64,000 nucleotides of DNA from Echinostoma caproni (GCA_900618425.1 UZAN01040265.1:10396-74395); one strand, 5' to 3'. Numbered from the stretch's first letter, positions 20,560 through 33,069 are shown. Translations and numbers: made by a program. The notes: generated by a model not told the origin, from the letters alone.

Positions 20560-21067
20560 ACGTGACGGGGCAGGATAAGTTTGTGTTGTGTGTGTTGTCC
20601 ATTGCGATTGATTAGATAGGAAAACAGAAATAACGATATCATCAGCGTACTTAATATGTGCAGGGGGAATAACAGACACACTAATAATGTAAGTTGTAAA
20701 ATGATACGATACAACAATAGCACCTTGAAGTACATCCGAACCACTTACTGAGTGACACTGTTGACTATCGTCTTCATAATTTAACATCCGGATATTTTTG
20801 CAGAAAGAATCCTCCAAGCCATTCAAACAGCGAATGAGAACAACCAAAAGACCGTAGCTTGTTAAGCAAAGGAGGATGGGGCATAGACTCCAAAGCAGAA
20901 ATGTAATCAAGAAATTCACAATGTACATATTTAGCGTTGTTGTTTAGGGACTTGCAAATAAATTGAACTAGGGAAGAAATGACATCCACTGAAGAGCGAC
21001 TACTTCTGCATGCAAACTGATATGTACTGATGAGATAAACGGGGTTCTTTGTAATTAGTGACATCAT
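20560..21067 (-). pseudogene. Non-LTR reverse transcriptase fragment (CR1/Jockey-like)
   Basis: The minus strand encodes the central RT region: YQFACRSSRSSVDVISSLVQ, then FLDYISALESMPHPPLLNKL (the dYskAFDsi-like block with the first catalytic Asp kept as D in FLDY), SFGCSHSLFEWL, then after a frame change SDVLQGAIVVSYHFT and PPAHIKYADDIVIS with the YADD box at about 20633-20650. It is close in style to the fragment at 1-612, which may be the same family. The part upstream of YQFACRSS is not found, so the copy is truncated on both sides. Confidence 0.85.
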
Positions 21068-24000
21068 TGTAAAGGTATCAGAAACATTCCATTGTTTGAC
21101 ATAAACATTTATTTCTCAGTGGCGAATTTTACATTCTTTCTATAGCTCCCAATGTTGCAGTTAGGCAAAAATTCAAAGTGGTTATTCCTGTCAGAATGAG
21201 TTGAAATTTTCATTTAAGTTATCAATTTCTTGGGGTTAAAATGCATGCACACCCGTACGCAATGAGTGCATTTCTTCTTGGCCTCATCTATCAGCTCTGA
21301 GTAATTATTGTATCATTTTCAAGTATCGTGTACGGCGTTTCGAGCCATCTCTTACCCTCTTCATTCTCTTTATTGTCAACCTATCCCAAGTTCATAATTT
21401 GGTTCGTGCTTTCGCCGATGAAACCACCACACATTGTACTCTTTCTTAGAACTCTCGCCATGTATCATCTAACATCACCAGTATCTACATGTGCGTCACC
21501 GAATTCAAATTGGAGTACATTCACTGCTTGGAGCATACACAGTAACTGCAACCAATTGACACATCACCAAGACTTCTTGCATGTCCATATCCGGCCAGTG
21601 CATTCCTTGTACTCCCAGTATTAGTTTGACCGTTACATCATATTATTGCACATATCCTTACAATTGTACATGACCTCCAGTTTTTTGTTCCTACATTTTG
21701 GTCTGCTTGTGTCGTTTCCGGTTCATCACACGTGTCCAGGAAGATGTTTAACTATTCTTAACTTCTTACTTAAATCTGTCTCACTATGGAATACGGTAAA
21801 CATATCACCGACGGGCTCCTTTGATTATTTGGCATCTAAAGATATTCCTCTTGTTGCTGACTAATCCTTAACATCCGGTCTTCCCTCACTTGCACATTCT
21901 TGCCGAGTGACTCTAAAAATCTGTCAAACTGTGACGTTTAAATCGTTTTTTTTAAAATTAGACCCACTGAATAGTGAACCATCTTGTTCTGTGTGAGTGT
22001 GGTTGCTTTACATTTGGCCAAAACAAATTACACCGCGGATGTGCGAAAATCATTCCGCTCAACCTATTTATTGACGCGGATCCGGTTTAATGATATGAAA
22101 GCTCGATTTTTATCTACAGCAGAGGCGATAGTAATTGGAATAAACAAACTTCCGGTTCGTTAAATCCCTTTCCCTCCCATGGCCGTGTGTCCGAAGTGCC
22201 CCCACCTAACACAACAGTCGAATATTCACACTCCGTAACTGATTAGGACCGATCATGCGGTCAGTGTTAATACATCTCTCTCCCTCCCAACCCCTGGACG
22301 TCCATTTTACTCATAATAAAACCCTCATTTCACTGTCTCCCCGTGTTATTTCCCTGAATTGTATACTGTGCTATAATTGGTCAGTAGATACAGTACTGAA
22401 AGTAACCTTGGTAGTCATATCTCTGTTGTTCTAATGAAACTATCGGAATTATTCACTCACTTGATCAAAACGTAATCAGTGTGATGGTTTTCAACAGAGA
22501 TAGCAATGAGTATCTTGTATACCCATTTGCCTATTCTGGGTCCACTATCAGACTGCTCGTCAATGTGGGTGGTATGTGAAAAGAAACCCCAATCGGTAAT
22601 CCTAACTAACTTTGATATCGGCGGGTTGGTACTCCGATAGCACGACATTTATTTCACGGCTCCGGGGCTGAGTCTAGCGATGCACTTCAAAGAAGATCTA
22701 ACTAGAGTATAAAGATCCAAAACTATACGGTCACTTAGATGAACTGAACGTGTTTGTGTTTGTGTGTGACTAGGAGATCAATAGTCATGACATACATATA
22801 ATTCCACTAAATGCCAGTATTTGTGAGTCAGATTGCGTACAACAGTGACGCTTTAATAGTTTTATGGTAGAAGCTCAGCTCTGTTTCACTTACTGTCTTT
22901 GCATGGGTAGTAGGAAGGTCCGAAATTTGCGCACGACTAACATTACAATTTTAGAATAAGAAAACAGAAAGATAGTTCAAGTCGTATACCACTATTCAGC
23001 TAAAGTCTGCGCATTCCATCCATGGGACGGTGGGGGTTTGCACTTATTAGGTTATCCCGAATCCGTTGAAAAACTGTTGTTCCAAAATATTTGTTTCGAA
23101 TACGTGAAAACCATGGATTTCAATGATCGGATCACCTTTTTACTTCTGTCTAGTCCATCGATTCGTAATCGATTCAAAAACGTCTCCGTTTGTGAATAAA
23201 CCAATGAAATCCGAATACGTGTGCGCACGTATAAAGTTGCCAAGATAGGTGTAAAAAGATTGCGGCAGTAAACACCCTGGTTGAAATAGTATGCCAGATC
23301 ACCTATCGCCGTGTGATCCACTAGCTACTTTGAGATACGTTTGATGTACACATGCAGCGAAATTGAATTAAGAATAGCGTTTCACACTATTCCCACTTAG
23401 GACTGCAGTGGCTTGTCATTTCCTTAAATCACTGATAGACAATGAGTATTTAATAGTTATAGTTATACCCTCAATTTATTACCTTTTGAATAGTTAACGA
23501 TAACAACTGATTCGTTGGACAGAATCAAATTAGATATTACACAACATGTCAACGCTTAACTGCCTTCCTTTTTAAGAACAAATCGTTATCTACACGACTG
23601 TCAGAAATGGGACCAACTATTCATTTCTTCCGCACACTAGCATGCACCAATTTTATCTTAGATATTGCACAAAATCACGGAGGCACACGTACGTGGTTTG
23701 ACAACGTTGTCTCAAAGCAGATGAACACGGTTCATATGGTTTCACCATGTGTTTGTAGTTGTTGCCTTGGACATAAAAAAATCTTGTTTATGTATCTGGT
23801 TCAGTAGTTTGTGTTACATTTTCTGGCTGGCTTCAACGGATCGGTCTAGTCCACAGTTAAAGATATGAAACGATAAGACGAAGTGCTGTAAATGGGAATG
23901 TGTCGTAAAATTGATATCCTGAATGTCAAGTTGAAGAAATATATTCGATTATCTACGCGCTTTCCTTGTATGCCTAGTTGGTTTACCTTCTCCTTGTTGC

Positions 24001-25584
24001 TCCCTCTTGGTGTTCGGTGGGGTTCGGCTTTTCACTTAATTGCACTCCGCTCATAATGGAACCAAAAAGATAAGTAACCAGTAAACTCACGAACAAACAT
24101 ACTAGACTTACGAAAGCATACAACTACTGGTTGTATAGAGAGTACTGATCTCAGTTTTACCTCTCTTTCCGTTTGGTCTGTAGTGTCATTTCACTTCCAG
24201 TTTTACTTTCTTTATTGAATTTACCCTTCAAGTATCCTCTGTCTCATTGGGATTTCTCCACGGTTTCCATTGTGCCCCCGGATCCCATTGGCATCCTGGG
24301 TAATTATTATTACGAATGAAAGATAATTTTTCCGTTTTTATGTCATCCAACCCTCATGAACCTTACATGAAGTGGATTTTGTGGCTGAATCAAGATAAAC
24401 GTAAGTGTCCTGGACGTCAGACTACTCCTGAACACACCAACACACACACACACCTGTGAGAATGTTTGTTCCTCCACTGGTCACTTCTAACATAAGCTCT
24501 TTGTTTAGTAAAGTGACCGACCTCACTGATCTACTAAGTTATAGCGCGCATATAAATACGTGTGCACACAGGAAATGTGATCGATACAAAACATAAAAGA
24601 TTCGCTTTTTTAATCCCCGGTTTCAAAATTTCCAGGCCAGTTAGATAAATAATCAAAAAAAGACCACATGACACAGACAATAGCCGACATAAACTCGACC
24701 TGGTACGGCAAGTCAGAAACTTTGTTTGTCTTCTCCTCAAATAGTATTGACTGACACATTGTTTCATCGCGACATAAGCTTTCCCCTTTCAAAAACAAAA
24801 TAAGTGATAGTCTTTACATGGCCCACTTTTGCTCACAAATCGACGTCAGTTTCCTTTACAATACATTTCCTCGTCATACTACTTCCCTTTTTGTGAAAAC
24901 TTAATTTTAATTGTTAGTGACAGACCTCTTTCTAAAACACCAGAGGACATATTACATTAGACAGAATCGTCGCTAACCATCCGGATATCTTCCGTCCCCA
25001 AAAGAAAGGGCCAATTTTCACTAACAACCAACGTTTCCTAAGTCTTAGGCCACAAGTTCACTTTCTGTTTGTGTACCTCACTTTCATTCACACATGACAA
25101 ATGAACATAAAAATTCAGAATATTTCACCCGACACAGTTATTCTCCTGAAGAAATCTTTTGCCAACATCTCTTCGTGGTTTTAATTTCAACAATCTTTCT
25201 GTTCTATTAAATGTGATTTTTCAATTTCTGTTGACCAACAGAGACAATTATCGTCCACACACAGCGCATTCGCTAATGCGAAAAGCTTTATGAAAACAAA
25301 AGAACAGGCATTTAAAATGCACAGAACAACTGTCAAACGAAGTTCCCACAAATCAGGGTAGAAATGAAAATAATAAACGCCTCGTTTGCAAACCAACTCC
25401 TGGAAATGGAAGGCGGTTGTGGCAGTTCACCCACGGACATAAAACCGATCGACAAAAAAAAACTATTGACGTGGACAGCCTCAACGCTGCATTTGTTTGT
25501 CCTTCAAATAGTGTTCTGCCTTTATACCCACAGATTGCTTATCCACAATAAATCCTGTCTTTAATGAGGAGGTGATTCATCGTA
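21068..25584. other. No recognisable feature
   Basis: About 4.5 kb with only short open frames. Those at 23052-23321 (-, 89 codons) and 24534-24798 (-, two overlapping frames) have protein-like composition but no motif or paired splice sites that I trust. A short (CA)n tract lies at 24440-24453. Confidence 0.4.
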
Positions 25585-27010
25585 GAACTAAGAAAATCGT
25601 GAATACAGTAGACTCTGTGGGTCTTGCAACATCAGTGGATAGACATGGCACTGGTCCACTAGCAAACATGTTCTCATTTATTATTATTAAATCTACGCAT
25701 ACCTGTTCACTTCCACTATCATGGATACCTTACACTATTGTTCCCATCGTTAAATCATCTTCATTCATTATTTTATTTAAACGTTTTCGTCCCATCGCCA
25801 TCATTTCCACTGGAATTAGGCTTGCAGAATGTGCTGCTATCTCTCAATTGCGGTCTGGTATTAATGTTTCTAATGAAACCCAATCAGTTTGCGCATAAGT
25901 CAGATAAATATCCTTTGGAGGCTGTCTCTTCTCTAGTGCACTTTCTTTTTAAATTTTCAGATGGTTTCCCCAAATCGTTCAGTTTTCCTTGATTATTTTC
26001 CCTTTTGATTCCGTTCCACTATCTCTTCTCAAGAAGCTGCAGTCTCTCATTTGTTTCACCACGCTATTTTCGTGTTTTCTTTGAAAACTGTTTCGCCTGA
26101 AGTATTCAAAGAACGAAGGCGAATTTCACTGTTTCAAAACCGTGTTTTTTTATAATTAGATCGGGATTCCTTCATGTCGTTGTGCTTTCTCGTTGCATTT
26201 CATTCTCACATAATTCAGCAACTTACTCTTTATTCCGCCAGTCCAGATCAAGAAATATGCGAATTTTGTGGTGCTATTTCAAGCCATTTGAAACCAGTCC
26301 GATACGGAGATGTTTCCAAACAGCTCAGTACAAGTGCAAATATGCTCTAAAACAACCTGGTCTTCAGTTAAATGCTTCTAAATTCTTCAAAGACAATTTG
26401 ATCTTCTGTGACGCGAATATTCATTGGAACCCTCAATCATCACCTCGGTATCCGTATCCATATTCATCACCACCAAATATCCAAGAGTCACCACGATCAG
26501 TAATATTCTTTGGTTAAATCTGCAAAGTTATTCATTCATTTCTGTTTCAATGTTTCTGGATGTGAAAGATTCGAATCGAGTTCAGCATTCTCAAAATCTC
26601 ATATGTTATCAAAAAGTCTCAGATGCTTTATTGTAGTATGTTCATGCAATTGGACCAATGGCAATTCAGTTTTTCACCATCAACCGGAAGTTAAAATTTC
26701 AATTCCTTCAACATCTGTGCAACATATCTTTGTTCAACCCAGCTGATGGAATCGGCCAAAAACCAAAACAAAGCTGGTTAATACGGACCTCGGGAGCCGG
26801 TTTTCTTCCTTTGCTCAGACTGTTTACATGAAACAAGAGAACAAAGCGCCAAATTGATTGATTGATCAACCAATCAATCACTGTCTTCCGCCGAATCTGG
26901 AACAATTTCTTGAAAATAATAACAAAGGTTCAACTAATTTTCGATATTCGTGCTAGAGCGGCACATGGTTTACATTTCACTTTAAACAATTGCAACATGC
27001 AACATTCCCT
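25585..27010 (+). pseudogene. Non-LTR reverse transcriptase pseudogene, strongly decayed
   Basis: On the plus strand, across several frames, I read TCSLPLSWIPYTIVPIVKSS, then KRFRPIAIISTGIRLAE (the RPI..TS..rlaE block), QFAHKSDKYPLEAVSSLVHF (the NQFAYrs.rstldAv block), then IPPVQIKKYANFVVLFQ, in which the YADD catalytic box has become YANF (about 26250-26270). A C-terminal stretch ends near IRARAAHGLHFTLNNCN. Loss of both Asp residues of the active site, plus many stops, makes it inert. An LTR-like repeat follows at 27207. Confidence 0.7.
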
Positions 27011-27206
27011 GGGCCCCAAACTCATTGAAGTGTGACACCCATGGAGCCTCATACACCATCAGGTGATTAAAAAGAGAAGTGTTGTACCATGAGATAAAAT
27101 TTCGCTCTATTGTTGTGTTATAATCAGGATAATTGTGCAAGCTCAACACGAAATATGGGACAGACAAACGGTACGACTTTTATCCATTATTCTAGGTTTA
27201 CAGTAT

Positions 27207-27621
27207 TGTGGTGTTCCTGACCTATGAAATGACGCAAACCACGGAGCGACAAGTTACAGTTTTCGGACAACTCTTATGAATCAAGCTTCCCAGTTGACGT
27301 CAGCAATGCGCGTACGTGTCACAACTTCTGTACTATATAGCATAAGTCGACTGTACCAACCAATCAGAAGTCGTGCGGCCCAGATAGAAGCTGAACAACG
27401 ACAGAGATACTAAAATGTGACTGGCAGAGACCGGGATAACCAATGGGCTTGTTTTGTACATATTATTTAATCCCGATTGTTTCCTTCAATAAACGAACTA
27501 CTACTCCTGTGGCTCTTTTCTCGTTTCTCGGTTAAGTGGAATATTGCGCGCAAGTACGAGTGTGATCCAGCTCTTACACCTCGTCCGTGATTCGTGTTCA
27601 GTGCGTAGTACTATTACTACG
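27207..27621 (+). mobile_element. LTR-like repeat, full-length copy
   Basis: It begins TGTGGTG and has the family landmarks ATGACGCAAACCACGGAGCG, TTACAGTTTTCGGACAACT, GCGCGTACGTGTCACAAC, CCAATCAGAAGTCGTGCGG, TTGTACATATTATTTAATCC, TTCAATAAACGAACTACTAC, CGTGATTCGTGTTCAGTGCG and then a TACTATTACTAC tail. The TG start, an AATAAA about 120 bp before the end and a CCAAT-like motif suit a solo LTR. No primer-binding site or internal region is next to it. The ACT-rich tail leaves open a non-autonomous retroposon instead. Confidence 0.65.
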
Positions 27622-28011
27622 ATTCCTACAAGTGTGTATGCCAGAACCGGTAATACATAGCCTGTAGCCAGTAGGGATTATCAAATCGTCCAACAGTGGT
27701 TAAATTTGAATGAATAACAGTACAGACACAGTGATTACTAGAGTCATTTGGAAATCAAAAGTCCCGGTAAGGCAGCTACAGTAATTTAGCACAAGTGAAT
27801 TTCGGTGCTTGACAGGAAAAAAGGCTATTTATTTACAAGTATTCCCCCCACCCAACACGTTCATTGATCACCTTGAAAGCGCGACTCTCTCTCTGGCTGC
27901 GGCGCAGTGAATTCTGTCGTAATTCTGAAGAGAGGAAAACGTTCTTTGTGATGAAATTCTGTGGAATGATCTTCAAGGAGTAGTATACGGCTGCACACGT
28001 TGAGTTTACAG
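27622..28011. other. No recognisable feature
   Basis: Spacer between an LTR-like repeat and a tRNA-like fragment, with nothing I can assign. Confidence 0.4.
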
Positions 28012-28075
28012 GTGGGACTCGAATCACGAACCTTCCGGTTGGTATCACTAACTTTTACCCTACAGCTTAGTGATC
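28012..28075 (-). mobile_element. tRNA-like retroposon fragment
   Basis: The minus strand has GGTTCGTGATTCGAGTCCCA, a B-box region, after GATCACTAAGCTGTAGGGTA, an A-box-like start. The family is not clear. It is too divergent for a functional tRNA. Confidence 0.35.
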
Positions 28076-28829
28076 AACACCATTTCAATGAAGCTGAGTT
28101 CACTGACATAAATATCGATCTTTATTCATTCCCTATTAGTTCACAGTACTTACATCGATCTTATCTATGCACTTATCTATGCATTTCCCGGGGTTGCTAT
28201 TCATGTATAGATCTTGTAGAATAACTGCTAATATACTAAATATGACTCATATGCTAAATCTAAAAACTAGAATTCTATAATTTATGGCAAGCAGTTAGCC
28301 TACAGGTAGCCTACAGAAATAATGACACATGAGAAAAACGAAAAACAAACATCCAATTTTACTATCAATTGAGTTGTCAACAAATCAGTCGGGTTGAGGG
28401 AATTTGTTGGAAGAGTTCGAACTTATCAGCGAACACATCCGAATCTGTGATAAGATTTTCTCTCTCGCTCTCTCGCTCAAGTTACTTACTTAAACGAGGT
28501 GTCAGATTTAGATACATCGCCAGTTGTGGGATATGTCATGCAGCTGTAACGAATGAGTGAATCGTGGGCCATGTGAACAGCTGTGTACCAGTTTTTAGTC
28601 TGACGACATTCACCTCGTTTGCTCAAATTCGCTAACATTGTCCACAGATGCATGTGACACGTTGTCGTTCGGGCTTCGTGTAAGGCAAAGTCCTACGATT
28701 CACAAACTGCACTTTTTGATAATTGTACATTACTCGAATATTGATTGGTGGACAGCAATATCTATCCGCGACTAAAGTAACGTCAAATCCGACAGATGAT
28801 CATCGTGAAACAAAATAATGACTATCTCT

Positions 28830-29120
28830 GAAGACGACACATGAAGAAAAACGAATTGGGAATTCCGCTTCACCCTGACATGAGCTGGTTGGCACAGTGG
28901 TACCACACTCGCGTCCCATGCCATGGGTCCGGAGTTTAGATCCCGAACGAGACGGTAGATATGCACTACTGATGAGCTCTAATGCGGGCAAAATTCGAGT
29001 CTAGCACTTCCGAGTGCATGGTTGACTAGAAGAGTTGGGGGCTGTGAGTGAAAGTGAAGTCTGAAGGATGGTCAGATCTAACTAAATAGTTTCAGCTTTT
29101 CTCTCTCACTCATTCTTGTA
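28830..29120 (+). mobile_element. Family D tRNA-headed retroposon
   Basis: GAGCTGGTTGGCACAGTGGT (A box), GGAGTTTAGATCCCG (B box), GACGGTAGATATGCACTACT, then a hammerhead core, GCACTTCCGAGTGCATGGTT, GACTAGAAGAG and CTGAAGGATGGTCAG. All these blocks recur on the minus strand at 40610-40880. About 50 bp upstream of the A box is also shared between the copies, as in family A. Confidence 0.7.
28963..29007 (+). ncRNA. Hammerhead ribozyme core, family D
   Basis: CTGATGA (28969-28975) is intact. Stem II is GCTC/GGGC (one G-U pair) around loop TAATGC. The next three bases read AAA where GAA is required, so G12 is mutated to A. Stem III is ATTCGAGT, palindromic apart from a G-U pair, followed by the cleavage C (29001, triplet GTC) and TAGCAC closing stem I. 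The G12 change should abolish or strongly reduce cleavage. Stem II and III sequences differ from family A while the layout is the same. Confidence 0.55.
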
Positions 29121-29149
29121 AATGTATATATAGCCCCTCTCGCTCATCT

Positions 29150-31460
29150 AATGTTCTTATTGATTTTTGTGACTCTTTTTCAACTACATTGATTGAATAT
29201 GTAGATACTTTAGTCTGTATCATTTGTGATGACTTCAATAACTCCGATACCCGTCTCTGAATCACCTTAAGTCATCAGAACATTGATGTCTTTCCCAATA
29301 GGTTTGATGCACACCTGGATTTCGGTTTTATCAACTTTCTCAATTTATTTCTTGTGGAACACCGTCCCCCATTAAGGATGTCTGATCACTCTATGTTAAA
29401 GTTTCTCCTACTATCTTTAGCTGAACGAACCATCGTCTCTTTATTCGAGGTAGTGATCATAAGCTTCAAGTAAGACTGCGTTATTGCATAAAACCTCACG
29501 ATGTTAAGGGAAATGATTAGACACTCCGATTTTATTTTGTTTTCTGATCCCAACCCTTCCGTCTTCTGTGATCATTTAACAAGCTGCTTAAACTTTTGTT
29601 ACGATGTTTGTTATGCCTCAGAGCCAATTTATATTCGCCCCGATCGATTCTCTTTCCCACACCTAAAACAACTCTATCAACTCCTTCAAGATGCATAGGC
29701 GCGATGAGGTGCGCTCCATTTCTAAATCCATCCGGGCTGAACTTCGAAGGCCAAACTCTTTATACGCCCGTGTTCGGCTTGATAACAAAGGTAGTCGCGA
29801 GACCTGGAAAGCCCTCATGCATATTTCTGGCATCAAATCCTCATACCGTGCACCTGCTGCAGTGGACATAGATGGTCTGAATGAGAGTTTCATCAACAGT
29901 GGAACCGCTCTCAGTGCTCTACCTAATTAATTTGAAATAGGCATGACTGATCCCGTCTCTAGCGTTGCACCTGTCGATATTTATCAAGAGTTGGCTCGAT
30001 TAAATCCTCACAAGTCCTGCGGCCCTGACGCAATGTCACCCGTTCTCTTGACACCTTTCTTTCAATCTTATTGAGTGAACTATTCAATGGTTGTATTTCA
30101 TTGCAAGGTATATCCGACTGCTGGAGAATTGCCTCCATCACCCCTGCATCGAAGAAAGGAGCCGCAAAATACCGTCCCATTGCCTGCAGCTCAGATGTTT
30201 TGAAGGTATCTGAGAGGCTCCTCGTTAAGACCCTGTCTACACAATTCAATGTTGGTGACCCGAACCAGTTTGCATACACCTATTCCCGCGGTACCTTGGA
30301 TGCCCTTGCTTACCTGTCGCACTTTGTATTCTCTAACCTGGGTAGGAAAAGCAAGGCTGTACGCATATTTTTTTCTTGACTACAGTGATGCCTTTCACAC
30401 AATTGATCGACAAATTTTACTAGATACCCTCTCTTCGGTCAGAGTTCAACCTTCTACGATTAAACTCTCGGCCAATTATTTATCCAACCGTCAGCAGTTC
30501 ACTTGCTATAAAGGTCATCTTCACTGCTGCCCTCCTCACGAGGCGTGCTGCAAGGCGCTATGTTATCCCCTTTTCTATTTTCTGCTTAAATTTCCTTTTT
30601 GCCTGCGAGCAATTCTTCTCTTCTTGTTAAGTATGCAGACGATCTAATAGTCGGACTGCCCTACTCCAACTCGTCAGTTCAAACCACTCTACAAGAAGAC
30701 GTGTCAGAAATAGTTGAGTGGTCTCAACAAAGGAACTTCCGCAAGAACCGCCAAAAATGTAATGACGTAATTTTTTCCTTTTTTGAAAGGGTAAAAGTAT
30801 GGTGAATTTTTAAATGCCGGCCCACCTTTATCTACATTTTGGTGACCAAATAGAACAACAACCGTCTGTCAAATACCTTGGCGCTATTTTCAACCATTAC
30901 CTCACCTGGTCTGACCACGTTAGTGACTTTTTCTGAAGGTCAAGAGGCTCACGTTTTATGTTTTAACATGTTTTAATACACTGTCTATCCCAAACCATCT
31001 CATAAGACGTTTTTTTGCTTGCGTTTTGCCCCACTGGATTTATGGGTCCCCTGTTATCTTTCCTGGTCTTTTTAATAAGGACCTCAAACTCATTTTCCAA
31101 TCCCTCAAGTTTCTGTCGGTTTGTAGTCTCATGCCACGGGCACATTTGGTGCAGTATGTGATGACACCACCTCAAGTCCTGTAAAACATTCTCCAACAAG
31201 ATTTTATCTGATGTTTCCCATCCTGTTTATTCCGCCTTTAGTCAATGCCTTTCTCACTCATCCACGTGTTCCACTCACAAACTTATTAAGACACGCACTG
31301 AAGCTTACAGGCAGTCTATTGTCTCGTATCTCGCCAGATTTCTAACAAACAATTAACTCGTTGCAGGAAATCTGCTCCAAACGCTAAGCTAAATCAATCA
31401 GAAACATCCGGGTATGCCACTGGTTTCGGATGTTGCTATCCCTTTTCACGACTTCTAATT
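29150..31460 (+). pseudogene. Non-LTR retrotransposon with endonuclease and RT (CR1/Jockey-like), decayed
   Basis: This is the longest element corpse, about 2.3 kb, 5'-truncated. It opens with the end of an apurinic-type endonuclease: DDFNNSD (29228-29248, the GDFN motif with Gly changed to Asp) and SDHSML (from 29381). A linker follows with GSRETWKALMHISGIKSS, then RT blocks: LARLNPHKSCGPDAMSPVLL, WRIASITPASKKGAAKYRPI, QFAYTYSRGTLDALAYLSHF, FSLDYSDAFHTIDRQILL (first catalytic Asp), and KYADDLIVG with YADD intact at 30632-30643. Then come SVKYLGAIFNHYLTWSDHV and a C-terminal region to about 31460. The reading frame changes several times and holds many stops, so it cannot move itself. Confidence 0.88.
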
Positions 31461-31589
31461 GTTATATTACACTGTTTTTTTCACATTTTGTTGATACGCT
31501 GTGGTTACCTCATCACTGAATATCAAAACGATTCCTTGAGTTGACTTAATTTGAATGTTGTCCTTTTTACATTTTCTATTTCACAGCTT

Positions 31590-31890
31590 TCTTAACTGAA
31601 CTATATTATCATGTTAAATCAACATTTCCTTTGAAAAGAGTCTTTTTAAACAGTTCTCTCCGGTTTGAGCAGTTTCCGTTCTCAGTCAGTGACTTGTCAT
31701 CTGCTCATCACAAATGTAATACAATTTATACAATGATGGGGAAGATAGATTAAACAGCTGTTTCGTGCTCAATAAAATTCATCAGTAGTGCGGGCTATGT
31801 TTGTGTTCTAATCGGAACTAGAACCGCCAATCTTCAAGTCGCGAGCCGGAACTAGTGTGCTAAAGCCACACAGTCAAAGGATCTCCCTCC
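31590..31890 (-). mobile_element. tRNA-headed retroposon related to family C, with ribozyme remnant
   Basis: The minus strand starts with ACTGTGTGGCTTTAGCACAC (A box), GGCGGTTCTAGTTCCGATTA (B box) and GAACACAAACATAGCCCGCA. Then come CTACTGATGAATTTTATTGA and GCACGAAACAGCTGTTTAAT. The remnant (31752-31797) keeps CUGAUGA, GAAAC and stem III ACAGCTGT with a GTT triplet, but the 5' strand of stem II has lost complementarity. A long A/T-rich 3' part follows to about 31590. Confidence 0.55.
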
Positions 31891-31909
31891 AAGTGGGGTC
31901 ATTTAATCC

Positions 31910-32305
31910 CCAAATTCACCCGTGAAATTTAACCAAATTCTCCATTACTCAATTGAAATAGGTTTTCAGGTTGTGAATGCTTCTCACCGAGTCATAACCC
32001 TGGAGGTTAGTGCTGAGATGAGCAGAGTCTGTGACCCGCAAAAAGCTCGCAAAGATGGGTTGTGCCATATTGGGTAAAAATAAAAACAAGAAACGGCCCA
32101 AACAGCTTCCCAGTGACCTAGTGGGTAGCATACTTCCGTCTTGCCTGTGAGGTCCAGGGTTCGCTCCACAGTTGGGTCGATGGATTTGCACTGTACAGAT
32201 GAGACCCAATCAGGTCGAAACAGCTGTCCAGTGCTTCCTAGCTTTTCAGTTCACGCTTCATTTGCTATATACACGACAAATTCACCTGATAAATTAATCC
32301 CCAAA
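31910..32305 (+). mobile_element. Family A retroposon, most complete plus copy
   Basis: It begins within CAAATTCACCCGTGAAATTT, carries AGGTTGTGAATGCTTCTCA, GAGGTTAGTGCTGAGATGAG and AAAGCTCGCAAAGATGGG, then A box AGTGACCTAGTGGG, B box GGGTTCGCTCCAC, the family block GGGTCGATGGATTTGCACTG, a hammerhead core, and a tail that ends in CAAATTCACCTGATAAATTA. The near-repetition of the start in the tail, ~360 bp apart, marks one permuted unit plus overlap. Confidence 0.72.
32188..32234 (+). ncRNA. Hammerhead ribozyme core, family A, one damaged box
   Basis: Stem I GCACTG/CAGTGC pairs perfectly. Stem II GACC/GGTC is perfect with loop CAATCA. GAAA is intact, and stem III ACAGCTGT is palindromic, followed by the cleavage C (32228, triplet GTC). 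The only lesion is in the first box, TACAGATGA where CTGATGA is expected (U4 to A with two extra bases). The catalytic pocket is therefore probably dead, but the helices are textbook. Confidence 0.65.
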
Positions 32306-33069
32306 AGAAAAACACGAACTCTATGACATTCCCGCAATAATGGATCCTTGATCTTGGAATATTGCCCTATGAGAAGATTTGATATAATCTACGGTTGGTC
32401 CCTGATTTTAGCGAAATTCAGCTGCAGGGCCAGAGAAAGTCTACGGCAAACAAATTGTAATCGCTAGTTAATCGAAATAAATAACCCAGTTCCACCCAAT
32501 TTTCACGGTTTTCTTTCGCGGGGAAAACACAGCATAGAACTACGCTAGCTGTCTTTCCATTCGTTATTGATCACAAGCCATGGTCACATGAAGTCACGAG
32601 AACCGAAACATATCTATGGGTTAGGGGTGTGGCTTCGCATTGGTTCACACATGATCGTGTAAATAGGACCTCGTGTAACGAGAACTGAATTCATGACAGA
32701 ATGCTTTTTGTGCTTCCGCATGTTGTGATTGTGGATAGCGGAGGAGGGGCGAGTTCTATTATATCTCCACACTTAAACACAAAAAAGTGGTGAACAGATG
32801 GAAAGAAGCAATAGGTTCAGTACAAAACAATAAAATCCCGTTTATCAGATTAAATGAAAACCACGAGGTTTGTCCACAAAAGTACACTAATACTGAAAAG
32901 GTTAATTCAGTGGCGCACTGAGATAGGTCTATTATTTTTTATATGGAATTGTTATGAAGAGTCCAAGAATCACTTACCCTTAGAAAGCCTTTGAATCACT
33001 GTACAGCTACTTCATCAATCTCAAGAATCCTTAACAGTTTTACCTTGGGTATGTTCTCTTAGATGGAAG
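32306..33069. other. No recognisable feature
   Basis: No motif, tRNA-like box or repeat match seen. Confidence 0.4.

Noticed and set aside
21020..21045. CTGATGAGATAAACGG as a hammerhead core
   Set aside because: No stem II and no stem I partner; it lies within RT coding sequence.
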